A stretch of 64,000 bases of DNA from Streptomyces sp. ISL-36 (GCF_018614205.1 NZ_JAGGOS010000053.1:1-64000); one strand, 5' to 3'. Positions 34,984 to 43,513 are shown, counted from the first letter of the stretch. Notes: generated from the sequence alone by a model not told the origin. Program-made: numbers and translations.

Positions 34984-36260
34984 CCGGGCAGCTGGCGTTC
35001 GTCGAGAGCCCGGTCCAGCTCCTGAACGTCCTGGAGTGGGCACACGCCCGCTCGCCGGCTGCCGGGGGCCCCGCCCTTCCCCACCCCGGTGCGGGCATCC
35101 GTTCCGCCGGAGCGATGGAGGCCCCCCGGGACGAAGCCCGGGGGAGGCTGGGCACAACGGACGGCGCCCCCGGCGGGCCCGGGCGCCCCGTCCCTGCCGG
35201 GCCCGGGCGCCCGGGCCCGGCGGTGCCCACAGATGCGGTGCCCACAGATGCGGCGCCCTGGCAGGGAGCGAAGGCCCCGACGGACCTCACGCTCGTCGTC
35301 CTCTCGCCGACCGACCCCATGTCACGTGGCCAGCTGCGCCGGATGGCCCAGCTGGCCCGTGACGAGGGCGTCACCGTCCGCTGGCAGGAGGCCCGGGACG
35401 GCCGTGGTTCGCTCGCCCGTACCCTGCGGGACCTCGCCCCGCTGCTGCGGGCGGCGGACCGGGTCGTCGTCGGGGACCCGTTCTCGCGTTACGTCCAGCT
35501 GCTGCTGACCCTCTTCGGCCCGAGACACCTCACGGTCGTCGACGACGGCACCGCCACCATGGAGTTCGCCGCCCAACTCGCGCGCGGCGAACGGCTGGTG
35601 CGCTGGCACCGGCGGGGCAGCCGGGGCCCGCGGGAGCTCGTACTGGCTCCCGTCTCCGCCGCCGCCCGCCGCCGGCTCGCCCCCACCCGGCGCCGCACGG
35701 TCGAGATCTTCACCTCGCTCCCGGTCGAGGCGCCGCCGGGCACCACCGTCACCCCGCACACCTTCGCCTGGACCCGCTCCCGCTTCGGCCCGCCCCGCCT
35801 CACCCGGGGCGCGGACCTGGTCGGCACCTCCCTGGTCGAGACGGGCGTGGTCGACCCCGACCGGTACGTGAGGGCCGTCGCCGACCTCGCCCGTACCCAT
35901 GGCGCCACCCGCTACTTCGCGCACCGCCGTGAGAGCACCGAGAAGCTGCACCGGATCGCGGTGGAGACCGGCCTGGAGGTCGTGCGGCCCGACCTGCCGC
36001 TGGAGCTGATCGCCCGGCGTGGCCCGATCGGCCGTACGGTGGTCAGTTTTCCCTCGACGGTCGTGCACACCCTGCCGCTCGCGCTCGCGGGCACCGGGGT
36101 GAAGGTCGCCGTCTGCCCGATCGCGCCGGAGTGGCTGCGGGAGAACGTCTCGCCGCGGGCGCGGGGTTTCCTGGCGGGGGTGACGGGCTCGGCCGCCCAC
36201 GAGGTCGACCGGCTCACCGTCCACGGCGCAACGGCGGTCGAACGGTTCGAATTCGGGTGA
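34980..36260 (+). CDS. Sialyl/polysialyltransferase-like protein with low-complexity insert
   Basis: 426 aa. The N-terminus QLAFVESPVQLLNVLEWAHA is typical of bacterial sialyltransferase-like (GT52-type) proteins, and the C-terminal half has VVDDGTATMEFAAQL, RYFAHRRESTEKLHRIA and GRTVVSFPSTVVHTLPLAL, in line with polysialyltransferase-type active sites. Residues about 25-95 are a Pro/Gly/Ala insert with internal repeats that splits the first Rossmann domain, probably a disordered loop. Start ATG overlaps the NeuB stop, so it is the last gene of this unit. Confidence 0.78.
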   Translation: MTGQLAFVESPVQLLNVLEWAHARSPAAGGPALPHPGAGIRSAGAMEAPRDEARGRLGTTDGAPGGPGRPVPAGPGRPGPAVPTDAVPTDAAPWQGAKAPTDLTLVVLSPTDPMSRGQLRRMAQLARDEGVTVRWQEARDGRGSLARTLRDLAPLLRAADRVVVGDPFSRYVQLLLTLFGPRHLTVVDDGTATMEFAAQLARGERLVRWHRRGSRGPRELVLAPVSAAARRRLAPTRRRTVEIFTSLPVEAPPGTTVTPHTFAWTRSRFGPPRLTRGADLVGTSLVETGVVDPDRYVRAVADLARTHGATRYFAHRRESTEKLHRIAVETGLEVVRPDLPLELIARRGPIGRTVVSFPSTVVHTLPLALAGTGVKVAVCPIAPEWLRENVSPRARGFLAGVTGSAAHEVDRLTVHGATAVERFEFG

Positions 36261-36284
36261 GCTTACCCACAAGGAGTGGTCGTC

Positions 36285-36323
36285 ATGCCTAGTGAAACGG
36301 GTTTCTTTCCCCTATCGGGTTGA
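36285..36323 (+). other. Possible 12-codon leader ORF
   Basis: AAGGAG, 8 bp, then ATG and 12 codons (MPSETGFFPLSG) to a TGA, in the gap before the amidohydrolase gene. Good ribosome site but no further support. Confidence 0.3.
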
Positions 36324-36376
36324 AGTTTTCGTGATCAACGGGCAGTTGGTGTCCCCGGGGGCCTACCCTTCAAAAG

Positions 36377-37597
36377 GTGAACCAGTTGAAGTCCCGTGAG
36401 CCAGGCTCCATCGCTCTGCCCGGAACGCTGTCCGCATCGCTGCGCGCCGAACTGATCGCCTTCCGTCGCGACTTGCACATGCACCCCGAGCTCGGCAACC
36501 AGGAGTTCCGCACGACCGCGGCCGTCAAGGCCCGTCTGGAGGCGGCAGGACTCGAGCCGAGAGTGCTTCCGAAGGGCACGGGCCTCGTCTGCGACGTGGG
36601 CACGTGGGACCGGGCACGACCCATGCTGGCGATCCGCGCGGATCTCGACGCGCTGCCCATCCCGGACGTCAAGACCGTCTCGTACCGCTCCACCGTGCCT
36701 CATCGCGCCCACGCCTGCGGTCATGACGTCCACACCACCACGGTCCTGGGCGCCGGACTGGTCCTCGCCGAGCTCGACCGGCAGGGGCTCCTCCCCAACG
36801 CCGTGCGGCTGATCTTCCAGCCCGCCGAGGAGGTGCTGCCCGGCGGCGCCGCGGACGCCGTCGAGGCCGGTGTTCTCGACGGGGTCGGCCGGATCATCGC
36901 CGTGCACTGCGACCCGAAGGTGGACGCCGGCCGGATCGGACTGACGCACGGCCCCATCACCTCGGCCTGCGACCGGCTGGAAATCACCCTCGACGGTCCC
37001 GGCGGCCACACCGCCCGCCCGCACATGACCACGGACCTGGTGACCGCCGCCGCCCGCATCGCCGTCGACGTCCCGGCCGTCCTCGCCCGCCGGGTGGACG
37101 CCCGCTCGGGACTCTCGGTCACCTGGGGCCGGATCGAGTCCGGCCACGCCTGCAACGTCATCCCGCAGCACGCGACGCTCGCCGGGACCGTCCGCTGCCT
37201 CGACCTGCACACCTGGCGCGACGCGCCGGACCTGGTCCACGCGGCGATCGACGAGATCGCGACACTGCACCGCGCCAAGTCGACGATCACCTACGTCCGC
37301 GGCGTCCCCCCGGTCGTCAACGACCCGGCCGTCGCCGACCTGCTGGCCGACGCGATGGCCGCGCGCCGCGGATCGCATGCGATCGAGGACACCGAGCAGA
37401 GCCTCGGCGGCGAGGACTTCTCCTGGTATCTGGAACACGTCCCCGGCGCCATGGCCCGTCTCGGCGTCCGCGCCCCCGGCGACACGACACGCCGTGACCT
37501 GCACGCCGGCGACTTCGACGTGGACGAGAACGCCATCGAGGTCGGCGTGGAGATGTTCACCGCCGCGGCCCTGATCGACGCCACGCCGAGCCCCTGA
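36377..37597 (+). CDS. M20-family amidohydrolase
   Basis: 406 aa zinc amidohydrolase. RDLHMHPELGNQEF near residue 35, AIRADLDALPI, ACGHDVHTTTVLGAG (metal ligands), IFQPAEEVLPGGA and the C-terminal GGEDFSW. It would hydrolyse N-acyl amino acids or related amides such as hippurate. GTG 36377 is accepted although the ribosome site is weak. It lies just upstream of the nucleoside importer and lacks the CTACGCGCGTAG site, so it is probably not in that regulon. Confidence 0.88.
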   Translation: MNQLKSREPGSIALPGTLSASLRAELIAFRRDLHMHPELGNQEFRTTAAVKARLEAAGLEPRVLPKGTGLVCDVGTWDRARPMLAIRADLDALPIPDVKTVSYRSTVPHRAHACGHDVHTTTVLGAGLVLAELDRQGLLPNAVRLIFQPAEEVLPGGAADAVEAGVLDGVGRIIAVHCDPKVDAGRIGLTHGPITSACDRLEITLDGPGGHTARPHMTTDLVTAAARIAVDVPAVLARRVDARSGLSVTWGRIESGHACNVIPQHATLAGTVRCLDLHTWRDAPDLVHAAIDEIATLHRAKSTITYVRGVPPVVNDPAVADLLADAMAARRGSHAIEDTEQSLGGEDFSWYLEHVPGAMARLGVRAPGDTTRRDLHAGDFDVDENAIEVGVEMFTAAALIDATPSP

Positions 37598-37720
37598 CGG
37601 GGCTCCGGCCCGAACCCGTCCCGGAAAGGGTGCGGGTCCGCCAACAGGCCTGCAGCATGGTGGGTAAGACTCGCGGGCGTCGATCCGGTAACGACTCGTG
37701 AACGGGTCTTTAACTGACAT

Positions 37721-37732
37721 CTACGCGCGTTA
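37721..37732. promoter_or_regulatory. Nucleoside-regulon operator, bmpA
   Basis: CTACGCGCGTTA, one arm of the shared palindrome perfect and the other with AG changed to TA. A TACGAT -10-like hexamer (37731-37736) touches its right edge and the bmpA start is 61 bp downstream. Confidence 0.7.
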
Positions 37733-37793
37733 CGATCGCCGAAAAGCCAGCGCCGCAAGGGGCGCTTTCGGTCAGTCTTGAAGGGACCTCCTC

Positions 37794-38831
37794 GTGCGCC
37801 GGGTATCCAAGATCACCGCCGCGTGTGCTGTCACTGCGGCCCTCGCTCTCACCGCCACCGCTTGCGGAGAGTCCTCCACCGAGGACACCGGTTCCGGCGG
37901 CACCATCAAGGTCGGCATGGCCTACGACGTCGGCGGCCGTGGCGACAACTCCTTCAACGACTCCGCGGCCCGTGGCCTCGACAAGGCCAAGGCCGACCTG
38001 GGCGTCGAGACCAAGGAGCTCACCGCCAGGACCGGTGAGACCCCGGCCGACCGTGAGCAGCGCCTCGCCTCGCTGGCAGAGGGCGGCTACAACCCGGTCG
38101 TCGGCGTCGGCTTCGCCTACAAGGACGCGATCGACAAGGTCGCGGCGAAGTTCCCGAAGACCACCTTCGGCCTCATCGACTCGGTCTCCGACAAGAAGAA
38201 CGTCGACTCGATCGTCTTCACCGAGGAGCAGGGCTCGTACCTCGCCGGTGTCGCCGCCGCGCTGAAGTCGAAGGACGGCCAGATCGGCTTCATCGGTGGT
38301 GTCGACCTCCCGCTGATCAAGAAGTTCGCCGCCGGCTTCCAGCAGGGTGTCAAGGACACCAAGCCGGGCGCCAACGTCCAGATCCAGTACCTGTCCACCG
38401 GTACGGACCTCTCCGGCTTCGGCGCCCCGGACAAGGGCAAGGCCGCCGCCAAGGGCATGCTCGACAAGGGCATCGACGTGATCTTCGCCGCCGCGGGCGG
38501 CTCCGGCGCCGGCGCCATCGAGGCCGTCGCGGCCAAGCCGGGCACGTGGGCGATCGGTGTCGACTCGGACCAGGCCAAGGACCCGGCCCTGACCAAGTAC
38601 TCCGGTTCGATCCTGACCTCGGTCGTCAAGAACGTCGACACCGGTGTCTTCGAGCTCATCAAGTCCGTCAAGGACGGCAAGCCGCTGACCGGCACGCACG
38701 CCTACTCGCTGGCCCAGAACGGCGTCTCCCTGACCACCACGGGTGACCACCTCAAGGACATCCAGGCCAAGATCGACGAGGCCAAGAAGAAGATCGTCGA
38801 CGGCCAGATCAAGGTCGCCACGACCCTCTGA
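37794..38831 (+). CDS. BMP-family nucleoside-binding lipoprotein
   Basis: 345 aa extracytoplasmic binding protein of the basic-membrane-protein (BmpA/PnrA) family, which binds purine or general nucleosides. Lipobox near residue 22 (LTATACGES). Typical blocks: KVGMAYDVGGRGDNSFNDSA, PVVGVGFAYKDAIDKVAAKF, IGFIGGVDLPLIKKFAAGF and WAIGVDSDQAKDP. GTG 37794 follows AAGGGA. A terminator-like hairpin with a TTCG loop follows the gene and would let it be made in excess over the membrane parts. Confidence 0.93.
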   Translation: MRRVSKITAACAVTAALALTATACGESSTEDTGSGGTIKVGMAYDVGGRGDNSFNDSAARGLDKAKADLGVETKELTARTGETPADREQRLASLAEGGYNPVVGVGFAYKDAIDKVAAKFPKTTFGLIDSVSDKKNVDSIVFTEEQGSYLAGVAAALKSKDGQIGFIGGVDLPLIKKFAAGFQQGVKDTKPGANVQIQYLSTGTDLSGFGAPDKGKAAAKGMLDKGIDVIFAAAGGSGAGAIEAVAAKPGTWAIGVDSDQAKDPALTKYSGSILTSVVKNVDTGVFELIKSVKDGKPLTGTHAYSLAQNGVSLTTTGDHLKDIQAKIDEAKKKIVDGQIKVATTL

Positions 38832-38843
38832 CACACGCGAGAC

Positions 38844-38885
38844 GGGGGCCCGGAGAGCGGCTTCGGCCGACACTCCCGGGCCCCC
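38844..38885 (+). terminator. Partial terminator with TTCG tetraloop after bmpA
   Basis: GGGGGCCCGG (38844-38853) / CCGGGCCCCC (38876-38885), enclosing CGGC-TTCG-GCCG. Followed within 43 bp by a second regulon operator. Confidence 0.8.
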
Positions 38886-38926
38886 TTCACGCGTATGCCC
38901 GCGGGCAGTTGAACGATTTCCCCGAA

Positions 38927-38940
38927 GCTACGCGCGTAGC
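38927..38940. promoter_or_regulatory. Nucleoside-regulon operator, importer ATPase
   Basis: GCTACGCGCGTAGC, perfect 14-bp palindrome, 86 bp before the probable ATPase start. It implies a separate regulated promoter for the ATPase/permease genes. Confidence 0.8.
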
Positions 38941-39026
38941 GCGCAGCGGGCAGGGTATTTTTCGCCACCGACACCGCCTGCGTACCGCCTCGTCCTCCTC
39001 ACGCTCCCTGCCTTGGAGAGTGCGTC

Positions 39027-40634
39027 ATCAAAGCCTCCAGCCCCAGCAGTCCGAACGCCGTAGAACTCCGCGGCATCACCAAGCGTTTCCCCGGAGTCGT
39101 GGCCAACCACGACATCGACATCACCGTGCGCCGCGGCACCGTGCACGCCCTCGTGGGCGAGAACGGCGCGGGCAAGTCGACCCTCATGAAGATCCTCTAC
39201 GGCATGCAGAAGCCGGACGAGGGCACCATCGCGGTCGACGGCGAGCAGGTGACGTTCCACAACCCCGGTGACGCCATCGCCCGCGGCGTCGGCATGGTGC
39301 ACCAGCACTTCATGCTCGCGGACAACCTCACGGTCCTCGAGAACGTCGTCCTCGGCTCCGAGAAGCTCCACGGCATCGGCGACAAGGCCCGCGCCAAGAT
39401 CAAGGAGATCTCCGACGCGTACGGACTCGGTGTCCGCCCCGACGTCCTCGTGGAGGACCTCGGCGTGGCCGACCGTCAGCGTGTCGAGATCCTCAAGGTC
39501 CTCTACCGCGGCGCCCGCACCCTGATCCTCGACGAGCCGACCGCCGTGCTCGTCCCGCAGGAGGTCGACGCGCTCTTCGACAACCTGCGCGAGCTCAAGG
39601 CCGAGGGCCTCACGGTCATCTTCATCTCGCACAAGCTCGGCGAGGTCCTGTCCGTCGCGGACGACATCACCGTCATCCGCCGCGGCACGACGGTCGGCAC
39701 GGCCGACCCGGCCCACACCACCACCAAGCAGCTCGCGGAGCTGATGGTCGGCAGCGAGCTGCCCTCCCCGGAGACCCGCGAGTCGACGGTGACGGACGTG
39801 GCCATGCTGACGGTCGAGGACCTGTCGCTCAGCGCCGTCGACCCCGACGGCGTGGTCCGTGCGGTCCTGGACGGGGTCGGCTTCACCATCCACAAGGGCG
39901 AGGTGCTGGGCATCGCCGGCGTCGAGGGCAACGGCCAGTCCGAACTCGTCGACGCGATCATGGGCATGCGCCACCCCGACCGCGGCGTGCTCACCCTGGA
40001 CGGCGCCGACATCTCCGCCGCGCCGACCCGCAAGCGGCGCGAGGACGGCATCGGCTGCATCCCCGAGGACCGCCACCGGCACGGTCTGCTCCTGGAGGCC
40101 CCCCTCTGGGAGAACCGCATCCTCGGCCACGTCACCGAGAAGCCCAACTCCAAGGGCGCCGTCCTCGACCTGAAGGCCGCCCGCAGGGACACCGAGCGGA
40201 TCGTCCGCGACTACGACGTCCGTACCCCCGGTATCGACGTCACCGCGGCCTCCCTCTCCGGCGGCAACCAGCAGAAGCTGATCGTCGGCCGCGAGATGAG
40301 CCACGGCCCCAAGCTGCTGATCGCCGCCCACCCCACCCGGGGCGTGGACGTCGGTGCGCAGGCGCAGATCTGGGACCAGATCCGCGACGCCCGCCGCGAG
40401 GGCCTGGCGGTGCTGCTGATCTCCGCCGACCTCGACGAGCTGATCGGCCTCTCCGACACCCTGCGGGTGATGTACCGCGGCCGTCTGGTCGCCGACGCCG
40501 ACCCCGCCACCGTCACGCCGGAGGAGCTGGGTTTGGCCATGACCGGTGCTGCCACCGGTCACCTTGAGCACGAGAGCCCCGAGGGCGGCAGCCGCCCCGA
40601 GGCCACCGACGGCCCGGAGGACGAGGCCCGATGA
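39027..40634 (+). CDS. Nucleoside ABC importer ATP-binding protein, unusual start
   Basis: About 535 aa, two fused ABC ATPase domains (RbsA/NupO-like). Domain 1: VGENGAGKSTLMKILYG Walker A, ILKVLYRGARTLILDEPTA Walker B. Domain 2: GVEGNGQSELVDAI, SLSGGNQQKLIVGREMS signature. The conserved first strand (AVELRGITKRFPGVVANHD) lies upstream of the first GTG (39099), yet no ATG, GTG or TTG precedes it in frame. An ATC at 39027, after GTC, has GGAG 8 bp upstream; I place the start there. If not, initiation at 39099 would lose the first strand. ATGA overlap with the permease gene. Confidence 0.88.
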   Translation: MKASSPSSPNAVELRGITKRFPGVVANHDIDITVRRGTVHALVGENGAGKSTLMKILYGMQKPDEGTIAVDGEQVTFHNPGDAIARGVGMVHQHFMLADNLTVLENVVLGSEKLHGIGDKARAKIKEISDAYGLGVRPDVLVEDLGVADRQRVEILKVLYRGARTLILDEPTAVLVPQEVDALFDNLRELKAEGLTVIFISHKLGEVLSVADDITVIRRGTTVGTADPAHTTTKQLAELMVGSELPSPETRESTVTDVAMLTVEDLSLSAVDPDGVVRAVLDGVGFTIHKGEVLGIAGVEGNGQSELVDAIMGMRHPDRGVLTLDGADISAAPTRKRREDGIGCIPEDRHRHGLLLEAPLWENRILGHVTEKPNSKGAVLDLKAARRDTERIVRDYDVRTPGIDVTAASLSGGNQQKLIVGREMSHGPKLLIAAHPTRGVDVGAQAQIWDQIRDARREGLAVLLISADLDELIGLSDTLRVMYRGRLVADADPATVTPEELGLAMTGAATGHLEHESPEGGSRPEATDGPEDEAR

Positions 40635-41743
40635 AGAAGATCGACAAGGAGCGGCTGCTCCTGGGCATCGCGGCACCGCTTCTCGCGGTCGTCGCCGCCT
40701 TCCTGATCACCGCCCTGGTGCTGGCCGCGACCGGCAAGGAGCCGTTCAGCGCCTTCGGCATCATGTTCGACTACGGCTCGAAGTCGGACAGCCAGGTCTA
40801 CATCATCAACAAGGCGACGACGTACTACCTGGCGGGTCTCGCGGTGGCCATCGGCTTCCGCATGAACCTGTTCAACATCGGTGTCGACGGCCAGTACCGC
40901 CTCGCGGCGTTCTTCGCCGCCGCCGTCGGTGGCGCGCTGACCCTGCCGGGCATCGTCCAGATCCCGCTGATCATCATCACCGCGATGATCGTCGGGGCCA
41001 TGTGGGCGGGCGTCGCCGGTGTCCTGAAGACCACCCGGGGCGTCAGCGAGGTCGTCTCCACGATCATGCTGAACTTCATCGCGACCGCGATCATCGGCTA
41101 CCTCCTCCAGCCCGGCCGCCTCGGCCACCTGGACGAGGCCGGCACCGAGGTCGCCACGACCCCGCTGCCGGAGTCCTCGCACTTCTTCGAGTTCCCGACC
41201 ACCCCGACCCCGATCATCGGTTTCGTCGTGATCGCGGCCATCGCGGGCGTCGGGTATTGGTTCACGCTCTCCCGCACCCGCTTCGGCTTCGATCTGCGCA
41301 CCGTCGGCCAGTCCGAGACGGCCGCCGCGGCCAGCGGCGTCGACGTCAAGAAGATGGTCGTCACCTCCATGCTGATCTCCGGCGCCATGGCCGGCCTGAT
41401 CGGTATGCCGACCCTGCTCAACGAGTCGTTCGAGTACGGCAGCGGCTTCCCCCTCGGTATCGGCTTCACCGGTATCGCCATCGCCCTGCTGGGCCGCAAC
41501 CACCCGGTCGGCATCGCGCTCTCCGCGATCCTCTGGGCCTTCCTGGAGCGCGGCGGCCAGCAGCTGGAGTTCGAGGAGTACGACAGGGAGATCGTCGGCG
41601 TCATGCAGGGCGTCATCGTCCTCTGCGTCGTCATCGCCTACGAGCTCGTGCGCCGCTACGGCCTCAAGCGCCAGCAGCGGCAGGTCGGCGAGAAGCTCGC
41701 GGCCCAGGCCCGTTCCAACGACAAGACGGAGGTGTCGGCGTGA
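40631..41743 (+). CDS. Nucleoside ABC importer permease 1
   Basis: 370 aa permease of the branched-chain amino acid/ribose superfamily (BPD_transp_2) with about 8-10 helices. Typical segments: AVAIGFRMNLFNIGVDGQYR, VSEVVSTIMLNFIATAIIGY, SGAMAGLIGMPTLL and GIAIALLGRNHPVGIALSA. It pairs with the next permease; both overlap their neighbours by 4 bp, so the ATPase, two permeases and cytidine deaminase are one transcript. Confidence 0.95.
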   Translation: MKKIDKERLLLGIAAPLLAVVAAFLITALVLAATGKEPFSAFGIMFDYGSKSDSQVYIINKATTYYLAGLAVAIGFRMNLFNIGVDGQYRLAAFFAAAVGGALTLPGIVQIPLIIITAMIVGAMWAGVAGVLKTTRGVSEVVSTIMLNFIATAIIGYLLQPGRLGHLDEAGTEVATTPLPESSHFFEFPTTPTPIIGFVVIAAIAGVGYWFTLSRTRFGFDLRTVGQSETAAAASGVDVKKMVVTSMLISGAMAGLIGMPTLLNESFEYGSGFPLGIGFTGIAIALLGRNHPVGIALSAILWAFLERGGQQLEFEEYDREIVGVMQGVIVLCVVIAYELVRRYGLKRQQRQVGEKLAAQARSNDKTEVSA

Positions 41744-43032
41744 GCGCCACGGCGACTTCCACCCCGCCGCCCGCGGCCCCCAAGGTGGCCGGCGGCAAGG
41801 GCGGCCGTACCCGCCGCCTCTCCCTCCCGGTGATCCTGCTGATCGTCGCGGGCGCTCTCCTCGCGCTCTCGGCCGTGCGCGCCATCACCGGCGCCCAGGA
41901 CCTCACCTCCGCGGGCCAGATCAGCGCCGCGCTCTCCCTCGCCGTGCCGATCGGTCTCGCCGGTCTCGGCGGTCTGTGGTCCGAGCGCGCGGGCGTGGTC
42001 AACATCGGCCTCGAAGGAATGATGATCCTCGGCACCTTCTTCGGTGCCTGGGCCGGCTGGCAGACCAGCCCCTGGCTCGGCGTCCTCGCCGGCGTCGTGG
42101 GCGGCATGCTCGGCGGCCTGCTGCACGCGGTCGCCACCGTCACCTTCGGCGTCGACCACATCATCTCCGGCATCGCGATCAACATCCTGGCGGTCGGTGT
42201 CTCCACCTACTTCGCCAAGCTGTGGTTCAACTCCGGTGAAGCCGCGGCCAAGGGCGGCAGCCCCAAGCAGTCCCCGCCGGCCGAGGACATCACCTCGATC
42301 ACCGTGCCGGGCGTGTCGGACTGGCTGGCCGACGTGGAGAAGCACCACTGGTTCCTCGTCTCGGACATCGCGGGCATCCTCGGCGGCCTGGTCACCAACC
42401 TCTCGCTGGTCACGATCCTCGCCGTGCTGCTGGTCGTCGGCACGTTCTTCCTGCTGTGGAAGACCCCGTTCGGCCTGCGCCTGCGCTCCTGCGGCGAGAA
42501 CCCGATCGCCGCCGAGTCCCTCGGCGTCAACGTCTACAAGTACAAGTACATCGCCGTGATCGTCTCCGGCGGTCTCGCCGGCCTCGGCGGCGCGTTCCTG
42601 TCGCTGGTCACCTCGCACATCTACAACGAGGGCCAGACCGGCGGCCGCGGTTACATCGGCCTCGCCGCGATGATCTTCGGCAACTGGCGGCCGGGCGGCC
42701 TCGCCATGGGCGCCGGACTGTTCGGCTTCGCCGACGCCCTCCAGCTGCGCAGCGGCGGCCAGTCCGTGCACGCGCTGCTCCTGCTGCTCTTCGCGATCCT
42801 CGTCCTGATCGCCGCGTGGAAGGCGTACAAGCGGCGCTGGATCACGGCCGCGATCAGCGCCGTCATCGCCGTCGGCGTGCTGATCTGGTACCTCGGTACG
42901 GACACGGTCCCGGTCGAGTTCGTCAGCGCCACCCCGTACGTCGTCACCCTGCTGGTGCTCTCGCTCTCCGCGCAGCGCCTGCGGATGCCCAAGGCGGACG
43001 GCATGCGCTACCGCAAGGGCGAAGGCAAGTGA
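41740..43032 (+). CDS. Nucleoside ABC importer permease 2
   Basis: 430 aa permease. LWSERAGVVNIGLEGMMILG and VDHIISGIAINILAVGVSTY are diagnostic for the second permease of BMP-type nucleoside importers; LRLRSCGENPIAAESLGVNV and GRGYIGLAAMIFGNWRPGG follow. It has a longer central loop (about 165-200) and extra helices at the C-terminus. GTG 41740 overlaps the upstream stop. Confidence 0.95.
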   Translation: MSATATSTPPPAAPKVAGGKGGRTRRLSLPVILLIVAGALLALSAVRAITGAQDLTSAGQISAALSLAVPIGLAGLGGLWSERAGVVNIGLEGMMILGTFFGAWAGWQTSPWLGVLAGVVGGMLGGLLHAVATVTFGVDHIISGIAINILAVGVSTYFAKLWFNSGEAAAKGGSPKQSPPAEDITSITVPGVSDWLADVEKHHWFLVSDIAGILGGLVTNLSLVTILAVLLVVGTFFLLWKTPFGLRLRSCGENPIAAESLGVNVYKYKYIAVIVSGGLAGLGGAFLSLVTSHIYNEGQTGGRGYIGLAAMIFGNWRPGGLAMGAGLFGFADALQLRSGGQSVHALLLLLFAILVLIAAWKAYKRRWITAAISAVIAVGVLIWYLGTDTVPVEFVSATPYVVTLLVLSLSAQRLRMPKADGMRYRKGEGK

Positions 43033-43433
43033 CCACCACCGGCGGAGCACCCGACTGGGAGGCGCTGCGCGAGGCGGCCCGGGACGCCATGTCCCGCGCG
43101 TACGCCCCGTACTCCGGCTACCCGGTCGGCGCGGCGGCGCTCGTCGACGACGGGCGGGTGGTCTCCGGCTGCAACGTGGAGAACGCCTCGTACGGCCTCG
43201 GTCTGTGCGCCGAGTGCGGGCTCGTCTCCCAGCTGCAGGTGACCGGCGGCGGACGGCTGACCCACTTCGTCTGCGTGGACGGCCGGGGCGAGTCCCTGGT
43301 GCCGTGCGGACGCTGCCGGCAGCTGCTGTACGAGTTCGGGGGCCCCGAACTCGTCCTGGAGACCCCGAACGGGCTGCTGACGCTCGCGGAGATGCTTCCG
43401 CAGGCGTTCGGTCCGGACCACCTCGCGAAGTAG
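43029..43433 (+). CDS. cdd: Cytidine deaminase
   Basis: 134 aa homotetramer-type cytidine deaminase. Zinc motifs: SGCNVENASYGLGLCAECG (Cys-Ala-Glu, with the catalytic Glu) and VPCGRCRQLL. It converts (deoxy)cytidine to (deoxy)uridine. Start GTG overlaps the permease stop, coupling import with deamination. A 13-bp-stem terminator follows. Confidence 0.96.
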   Translation: MTTTGGAPDWEALREAARDAMSRAYAPYSGYPVGAAALVDDGRVVSGCNVENASYGLGLCAECGLVSQLQVTGGGRLTHFVCVDGRGESLVPCGRCRQLLYEFGGPELVLETPNGLLTLAEMLPQAFGPDHLAK

Positions 43434-43440
43434 TACCTCG

Positions 43441-43475
43441 GAGCGGCCCTTCCGGCACGATGGGAAGGGCCGCTC
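43441..43475 (+). terminator. Terminator after cdd
   Basis: GAGCGGCCCTTCC (43441-43453) / GGAAGGGCCGCTC (43463-43475), 13-bp stem, followed by a pyrimidine-rich tract. Confidence 0.85.
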
Positions 43476-43488
43476 TCCCTTTCCCCCT

Positions 43489-43500
43489 CTATGCGCGTAG
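43489..43500. promoter_or_regulatory. Nucleoside-regulon operator, deoA
   Basis: CTATGCGCGTAG, one substitution from the shared palindrome, flanked by T and A that extend the dyad (43488-43501). Only 13 bp before the deoA start, so it overlaps the ribosome-binding leader. Confidence 0.78.
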
Positions 43501-43513
43501 AAAGAGGCACCAC

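Noticed and set aside
28827..36260. Specialised-metabolite gene cluster
   Set aside because: No PKS, NRPS, terpene or RiPP enzymes; contents fit cell-surface polymer synthesis.
38928..40676. 582-codon minus-strand ORF across the importer ATPase
   Set aside because: Antisense shadow; Walker and signature motifs are on the plus strand.
43029..43433. Cytidine deaminase lacking the His of the HAE motif
   Set aside because: Cys-Ala-Glu is the normal form in the short tetrameric class.
41656..43458. 600-codon minus-strand ORF across permease 2 and cdd
   Set aside because: Composition-driven open frame; the plus strand has two well-defined overlapping genes.
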